Below are positions 5,363 through 9,155 of a DNA stretch of 9,155 bases, piece after piece (position 1 is the stretch's first letter; every line of letters begins with the position of its first letter). Source of the stretch: Chitinophagaceae bacterium (GTDB lineage: Bacteria > Bacteroidota > Bacteroidia > Chitinophagales > Chitinophagaceae). The position numbers and the translations under genes are program-made. Where the stretch lies: NCBI GenBank assembly GCA_019454915.1, contig JACFNM010000163.1:1-9155 (forward strand). The letters run 5' to 3'. The notes under the pieces were generated by a model. That model did not search any database. It saw only the letters and a list, made by a program, of their open reading frames with translations, and was not told the DNA's origin.

Positions 5363-6235
5363 ATGAAACGGACTTTTTATCTTATACTGGCGGCCATCAC
5401 GGCCTTTAGTATTTCGGGATGTAAGAAAATATGGGACTACATTAACTCTTCCGGACCAGGAGGAGTTGTGCAGGAGTGTAGGATAGCTATGATTGAAAAC
5501 TTTGATTCTCTGCCATCCAATCCCCGTACTTTTTATAAGAACACGGTAAAGTTTATTTATAATCCTCAGGGGAACCTTACCGAAATCAGGCAATCAGCTA
5601 CTGCAGAGGTTCCGCAGGAGTTTATACCCGGTGTATACAGATTTGATTCTTATTTCAACTATGATAGTCAGAATCGCCTGAAGTCGTACGTTTCAAATGC
5701 CGGGCCGAGTCCTGTCGTTCCGGGTCTGATAACGGCTGCTGAATGGCATTGGTATACTTATACAGACGATTATAATATTATTGATACGATCGCTTTTTAT
5801 ACGCAGGGGCGCCCGTTGACCAGTAATTATCCGGATAATTACAGCCATATAGAAATTGAACACATTAAGTTAGATACCTACGGGCGGGTTGCTGAAGTTA
5901 AGGAATTTGATGGCGATGGTAATTATATTAATACTACAAACTATTCATATGATGCTTCCGGTAATCTTATTGCGCCCGGAGCTACCTACACAGATAAAAT
6001 GAATATGTATCAAACCAGCAAAACGCTCATGTTTGTTTATAAAGATTATAGTGTAAATGACCGTGTAGGGAATACCGTGAGTTATAATAATAAGAATCTT
6101 CCCAAGAAGCTGGAGCCTAAAGGACAGATTTATTCAAAGATTCCATTATTTAATTTTGACGAAGAGGGGAGCCCCCATTATGATATGGACCATTACATTA
6201 CTGTTTCTTATGATTGCAAACAACTATTTAATTAA
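5363..6235 (+). CDS. Lipoprotein of unknown function with YD-like repeats
   Basis: This 290-residue protein begins with a clear lipoprotein signal peptide: MKR, a hydrophobic stretch to about residue 18, and lipobox SISGC with Cys20. It is therefore probably anchored in the envelope, likely at the outer membrane. The mature part has five or six irregular beta-hairpin units of the RHS/YD type: FIYNPQGNLTEI (64-75), FNYDSQNRLKSY (98-109), IKLDTYGRVAEV (168-179), YSYDASGNLIAPG (194-206) and VSYNNKNLPKKL (239-250). Such low-copy YD-like lipoproteins are common and mostly uncharacterised in Bacteroidota; this one is far too short to be a toxin-type RHS protein and has no visible C-terminal enzyme domain. 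The ATG is preceded by A-rich DNA without a Shine-Dalgarno sequence. It stands alone between two intergenic gaps and converges on the GH116 gene. No function can be assigned. Confidence 0.85.
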   Translation: MKRTFYLILAAITAFSISGCKKIWDYINSSGPGGVVQECRIAMIENFDSLPSNPRTFYKNTVKFIYNPQGNLTEIRQSATAEVPQEFIPGVYRFDSYFNYDSQNRLKSYVSNAGPSPVVPGLITAAEWHWYTYTDDYNIIDTIAFYTQGRPLTSNYPDNYSHIEIEHIKLDTYGRVAEVKEFDGDGNYINTTNYSYDASGNLIAPGATYTDKMNMYQTSKTLMFVYKDYSVNDRVGNTVSYNNKNLPKKLEPKGQIYSKIPLFNFDEEGSPHYDMDHYITVSYDCKQLFN

Positions 6236-6534
6236 CTGGATTAACCTTCATCGAGGCCAGTCTCGCATCAAGCCGGAGTTCTCAGTAACACAGCATCCGA
6301 AAGGTTAACCTCTCCATTTGGAAAGGTTTGCAGAGAATTAAACCGATTGTTATACTCAGATAGCTGAGATTACGACTATAAAGGTTTTATGCTCAAAGGA
6401 AACAAGTGGAATCAGGGGAAACGCTGCAGCATAGAATAATCTGTACCCTCTATGAAATCTTTAACGGGATAAAATTAAGCTTTTTGCGCTGCTAAAGACT
6501 CATCGGCGCTCTTTCAGGACGGTCATTGCGATAA
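6236..6534. other. Convergent intergenic gap with short palindromes
   Basis: The gap lies between the 3' ends of the lipoprotein gene and the minus-strand GH116 gene, where two terminators would be expected. Neither strand shows a stem followed by a T-run. What is visible: a 10-bp palindrome AGGTTAACCT (6302-6311); an imperfect hairpin AACCTcTCC/GGAaAGGTT (6307-6328, loop ATTT); and CTCAG/CTGAG (6355-6368, loop ATAG). The motif AAAGGTT appears three times in the first 150 bases and its complement AACCTT once. No gene or confident gene remnant is seen. Confidence 0.5.
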
Positions 6535-9155
6535 CTACCTGTCACTACTTCTAATATCAACCCGAATTGTTTCACCGGCCTTTATCCGAACACCGTCCTG
6601 AAATTTTATGATGATACGTTCGCTTTTTTCTTCGAAACGTGCACGAACCTGTTGTTCGTTTAATCTAACTGACATCGCTTTTATCTTTTGCTGTAGCAGG
6701 TTATCAACAGTAAAAACTCGCAACAGTAGCGAGCCGTAACGTAAACTAACCGTATGCTGCTGTCTGGTATCATCTTTTGTCTGGCGATAAGTGCCCCAGC
6801 CTTCGGCTGAAGTAAATGCGGCCTTAAAATTTTCTCTGTTCCATTTTGGAGAAAGACCCAGATAACCCTTTGGTCCATGATACTCAAAGCCACAGGCTGT
6901 TATAAACGTTCCATAGCTTGCCATAGCGCGGGCATAATGATCGCTGCATTCAATTTCATTATAGGGATTTCGCCTGGACGCATGGTACCGATCGTGTATC
7001 GCTCTCGTTATTACCAGAGCCTCGTCGGTCATGCCTTCCGCCATCATGTGGCTTGCCACCTGATGCTCAAATCCGGTCATACACTCGTGGAAATATCCCA
7101 GCTGCCAGGTTACGTTATCGCCATAAGGCGTTGGCTCATTGTATGGATTGGTATTCATGATCAGACCCGCTTCTCCGGCCAAAGCATACGGTCTTCCACC
7201 GGTATGGGTTTTGATATAGGGTCCCACATCGGGCGCGAAATTGTATTTCCACAGTGAGCGTAAGGCCGACAAGGTCTTTTCTTTATCCCATAACCTTCCC
7301 AATCCTACCTGCCAGGCCCAGCTTTGTCCATACACCTGATCTATATGACAGGTGTTGTAGCCGCCTAATTTTTTCCTTCCCTGCACCGCATCCGGACGAT
7401 GAATAAAATATTCCCCGTTGAATAATTTTTCAGCCATGTTCCGGCTGCCGTTTTCCACATACTGTTTACAGGTTTTGGCAAAAGTATTGTCACCCATCTC
7501 TTCCGCCATTAGTTGTGCTGCTTTTGCAGCGGCTATACACAAGCCCACGATCCAGGCAATCTCTCCTTCCCATACCGCGTCGAGGGTATTTTCCATAGGC
7601 GTGTCCGTCATGCCGTCGCCATTTTTATCCTGCGCCAGCATAAAAGATACCGCTTTTTTGATGTGACTCCAGTTATGGCGCAAAAACTTATCATCACTAC
7701 TCATCTGGTGCTCCCGGTAAATTCGTAATATGGTGCCTGCCTGTCCGTCAATGGCAGGCCGCGATTCGTATTCCGCACGAAATATTATCCCGCCGTTTTC
7801 CTGCATAGCAACACCGAGGTCTGTTCTTTGCCTCGCATCTTTTTCAAGCGATGGAAATAGCCTGCCCATGGCTTGTGCATATTGCCACACATGTGTGCAG
7901 GTGCCTTCACATGCATTGACGCCTTCCCAACCCCAGAAGCGATCGTTGGCAAAGCGATAGGTATTTGCAGTGGCAAGTGTGCCGATGTTCAGCAATGTTC
8001 TTTCCAGGAACCAGTAAGGCAGCGTGGAATCATAATAGGTTTCCTGCCACAATAGCGTTTGAGTATAAAGCTGCTTAAAGTTTTGCGCGATATAAGCTCC
8101 CACCTCATGCGCATCTTTAAACCGTTTGCCATAATAATAACCGCCTTTCGTTTCGGGAAGCTTATCCAGCCGTTTAGATAAAGGATGATCAAAATGCCAG
8201 CTTATTACATAGTTCGCTTCTGCTGTTTTGTTTGGTGCAATGGTATGCGAAATACCAATGCTGCCGGTCAATGTTTCGCTGGGCTTCATGGTGCTGCTTG
8301 CTTCTTTCTTTTGATTAAAGAAATGATCTTCCACGGGATAGGGTTGCGCATTTGTATTAAGGGTTGCTCCTTTTCCGATAAATGTGATACAGGTGGTACC
8401 GGCGTCACGTTGTTGCGCTGCTTCCGGTTTTACGGCGTCAAAAGAACCAAGTATGCTGGTATGATCATCGTGAATGATGGCAGTATTTTTTTTCAGTCCG
8501 TCATTTTCTGTCGCAGTTAATTTATTGGCGCCGTTCTCCATCCAGCCGATAATTTCTGCCCGGATACTTTTGTTGGTTTTATTTTCTATACGGATTGAAA
8601 ATACGGTGGCTGGTAAAGCTGAATCGTCCGCATTGAGCGGAACAAAAATACTTCCTGCTTTCAGTACAATATTTACCGGAAGCGTTTCATCTATGTAGTG
8701 CACGGTAGCAACCGGGTATGAAGCTTCGAATTTTATCTCCTCAAAACTGTTTTCATCCAATGTTTTGATAACGGTTTTCCCCTCATATTCTATTTTAACG
8801 GCAAAGCCCTGTTCCAGTACTCTTTTGTTGTCCGCCAGGGTAGGTTCTACATAGTTGGCGCCATCGCGGCTGCGAATCTTTACTTCCTTTGTGCCATCGT
8901 TCCACAAAATGGTTTTAGGATCAACGCCTTCTCTTTCGTCGTTATAAATACCCCAGAGCCACAAACGTCCGTCGCCACCAAGGTAAACTGTGCCTGCGTG
9001 TAATCCGCCTGCGGGCATACCAATATACTTCAATTCATTTTTGGATTTCAGGTATGTGGTCACCGTGCCCCGATCATACAATGATCTGACCCAGGCGGGG
9101 TCAAGATTTTTGTCAACCGGGATATTATGAATAGGATCGCCCGGTACATCCTTTT
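6535..9155 (-). CDS. GH116/DUF608-type glycoside hydrolase (beta-glucosidase/glucosylceramidase relative), N-terminus outside window
   Basis: The frame runs from the right edge to a TAG at 6537-6535, giving 872 visible residues. A TTG at 9081 is not the start, because the 24 codons before it encode a conserved-looking KDVPGDPIHNIPVDKNLDPAWVRS that continues into SLYDRG. The visible part starts within the N-terminal beta-sandwich domain (GMPAGGLHAGTVYLGGDGRLWLW), followed by the (alpha/alpha)6 domain with YWFLERTLLN, WGWEGVNACEGTCTHVWQYAQAMGRLFP, NTLDAVWEGEIAW, CHIDQVYGQSWAW, ECMTGFEHQVASHMMAEGM and NPYNEIECSDHYARAMASYG. By analogy with family members, the Glu of CEGTCTHVW (codon 7908-7906) and the Asp of TLDAVW (codon 7581-7579) are candidate nucleophile and acid/base; this is inferred, not aligned. 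DKNGDGMTD resembles a calcium-binding loop. GH116 enzymes cleave beta-linked glucose, xylose or related residues from glycosides or glycolipids. Any signal peptide lies beyond the window. Confidence 0.88.
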   Translation of the reverse strand, partial: KDVPGDPIHNIPVDKNLDPAWVRSLYDRGTVTTYLKSKNELKYIGMPAGGLHAGTVYLGGDGRLWLWGIYNDEREGVDPKTILWNDGTKEVKIRSRDGANYVEPTLADNKRVLEQGFAVKIEYEGKTVIKTLDENSFEEIKFEASYPVATVHYIDETLPVNIVLKAGSIFVPLNADDSALPATVFSIRIENKTNKSIRAEIIGWMENGANKLTATENDGLKKNTAIIHDDHTSILGSFDAVKPEAAQQRDAGTTCITFIGKGATLNTNAQPYPVEDHFFNQKKEASSTMKPSETLTGSIGISHTIAPNKTAEANYVISWHFDHPLSKRLDKLPETKGGYYYGKRFKDAHEVGAYIAQNFKQLYTQTLLWQETYYDSTLPYWFLERTLLNIGTLATANTYRFANDRFWGWEGVNACEGTCTHVWQYAQAMGRLFPSLEKDARQRTDLGVAMQENGGIIFRAEYESRPAIDGQAGTILRIYREHQMSSDDKFLRHNWSHIKKAVSFMLAQDKNGDGMTDTPMENTLDAVWEGEIAWIVGLCIAAAKAAQLMAEEMGDNTFAKTCKQYVENGSRNMAEKLFNGEYFIHRPDAVQGRKKLGGYNTCHIDQVYGQSWAWQVGLGRLWDKEKTLSALRSLWKYNFAPDVGPYIKTHTGGRPYALAGEAGLIMNTNPYNEPTPYGDNVTWQLGYFHECMTGFEHQVASHMMAEGMTDEALVITRAIHDRYHASRRNPYNEIECSDHYARAMASYGTFITACGFEYHGPKGYLGLSPKWNRENFKAAFTSAEGWGTYRQTKDDTRQQHTVSLRYGSLLLRVFTVDNLLQQKIKAMSVRLNEQQVRARFEEKSERIIIKFQDGVRIKAGETIRVDIRSSDR

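Noticed and set aside
6340..6470. Possible transposase remnant around YDYKGFMLKGNKWNQGK
   Set aside because: Short, interrupted by stops and without any recognisable transposase motif, terminal repeats or target duplication.
6877..8698. Several plus-strand frames of 60-126 codons inside the GH116 gene
   Set aside because: They are antisense shadows of a strongly supported coding region and show no family signatures.
9079..9081. TTG as start of the GH116 gene
   Set aside because: The same frame continues upstream to the window edge with family-like sequence (NLDPAWVRSLYDRG), so the gene is truncated by the window, not started there.
1..9155. tRNA/rRNA genes, CRISPR arrays, complete insertion sequences, defence systems
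   Set aside because: No cloverleaf or TTCGAAT-type arm, no regularly spaced direct repeats and no transposase, nuclease or toxin-antitoxin signatures were seen.

Overview
The window looks like chromosomal DNA from a member of the Bacteroidota, most likely of the Chitinophagales/Sphingobacteriia type. The evidence is a gliding-type lipoprotein (GldH), an LpxD-like acyltransferase of the form usual in that phylum, starts without Shine-Dalgarno sequences and preceded by A/T-rich DNA, TAnnTTTG-type promoter boxes, and a debris fragment resembling the Ig-like repeats of large Bacteroidota surface proteins. The genus cannot be fixed from the sequence alone.

Layout. (1) Positions 1-486, minus strand: the first 162 residues of an LpxD-like UDP-3-O-acylglucosamine N-acyltransferase (lipid A synthesis), running off the left edge. 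(2) 487-993: a 507-base gap with no convincing gene. It holds a divergent promoter-like box, a possible plus-strand promoter near 765-796, competing hairpins at 912-948 and a strong intrinsic terminator at 958-988 that ends only five bases before the next start codon. (3) 994-4697, plus strand: a compact five-gene cluster, rluE - yicC - gldH - sensor histidine kinase - OmpR-type response regulator. The gaps are 30, 10 and 2 bases, then a 4-base ATGA overlap. Two RNA-acting proteins, an envelope lipoprotein and a two-component system therefore probably share a transcript. (4) 4698-5362: a 665-base gap with a weak terminator, a frameshifted remnant of an Ig-like surface repeat, and several nested inverted repeats. 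(5) 5363-6235, plus strand: a lipoprotein of unknown function with irregular YD-like repeats. (6) 6236-6534: a convergent intergenic gap with short palindromes. (7) 6535-9155, minus strand: a large GH116/DUF608-type glycoside hydrolase (glucosylceramidase/beta-glucosidase relatives). Its reading frame stays open to the right edge, so the N-terminus lies outside the window.

Most of the window is ordinary core Bacteroidota gene content. The parts worth a second look are non-coding: the terminator abutting rluE with a possible short transcript upstream, the nested inverted repeats at 5065-5155, and the decayed surface-protein fragment. I do not see a clear, complete undescribed system such as a defence island, CRISPR array or mobile element.
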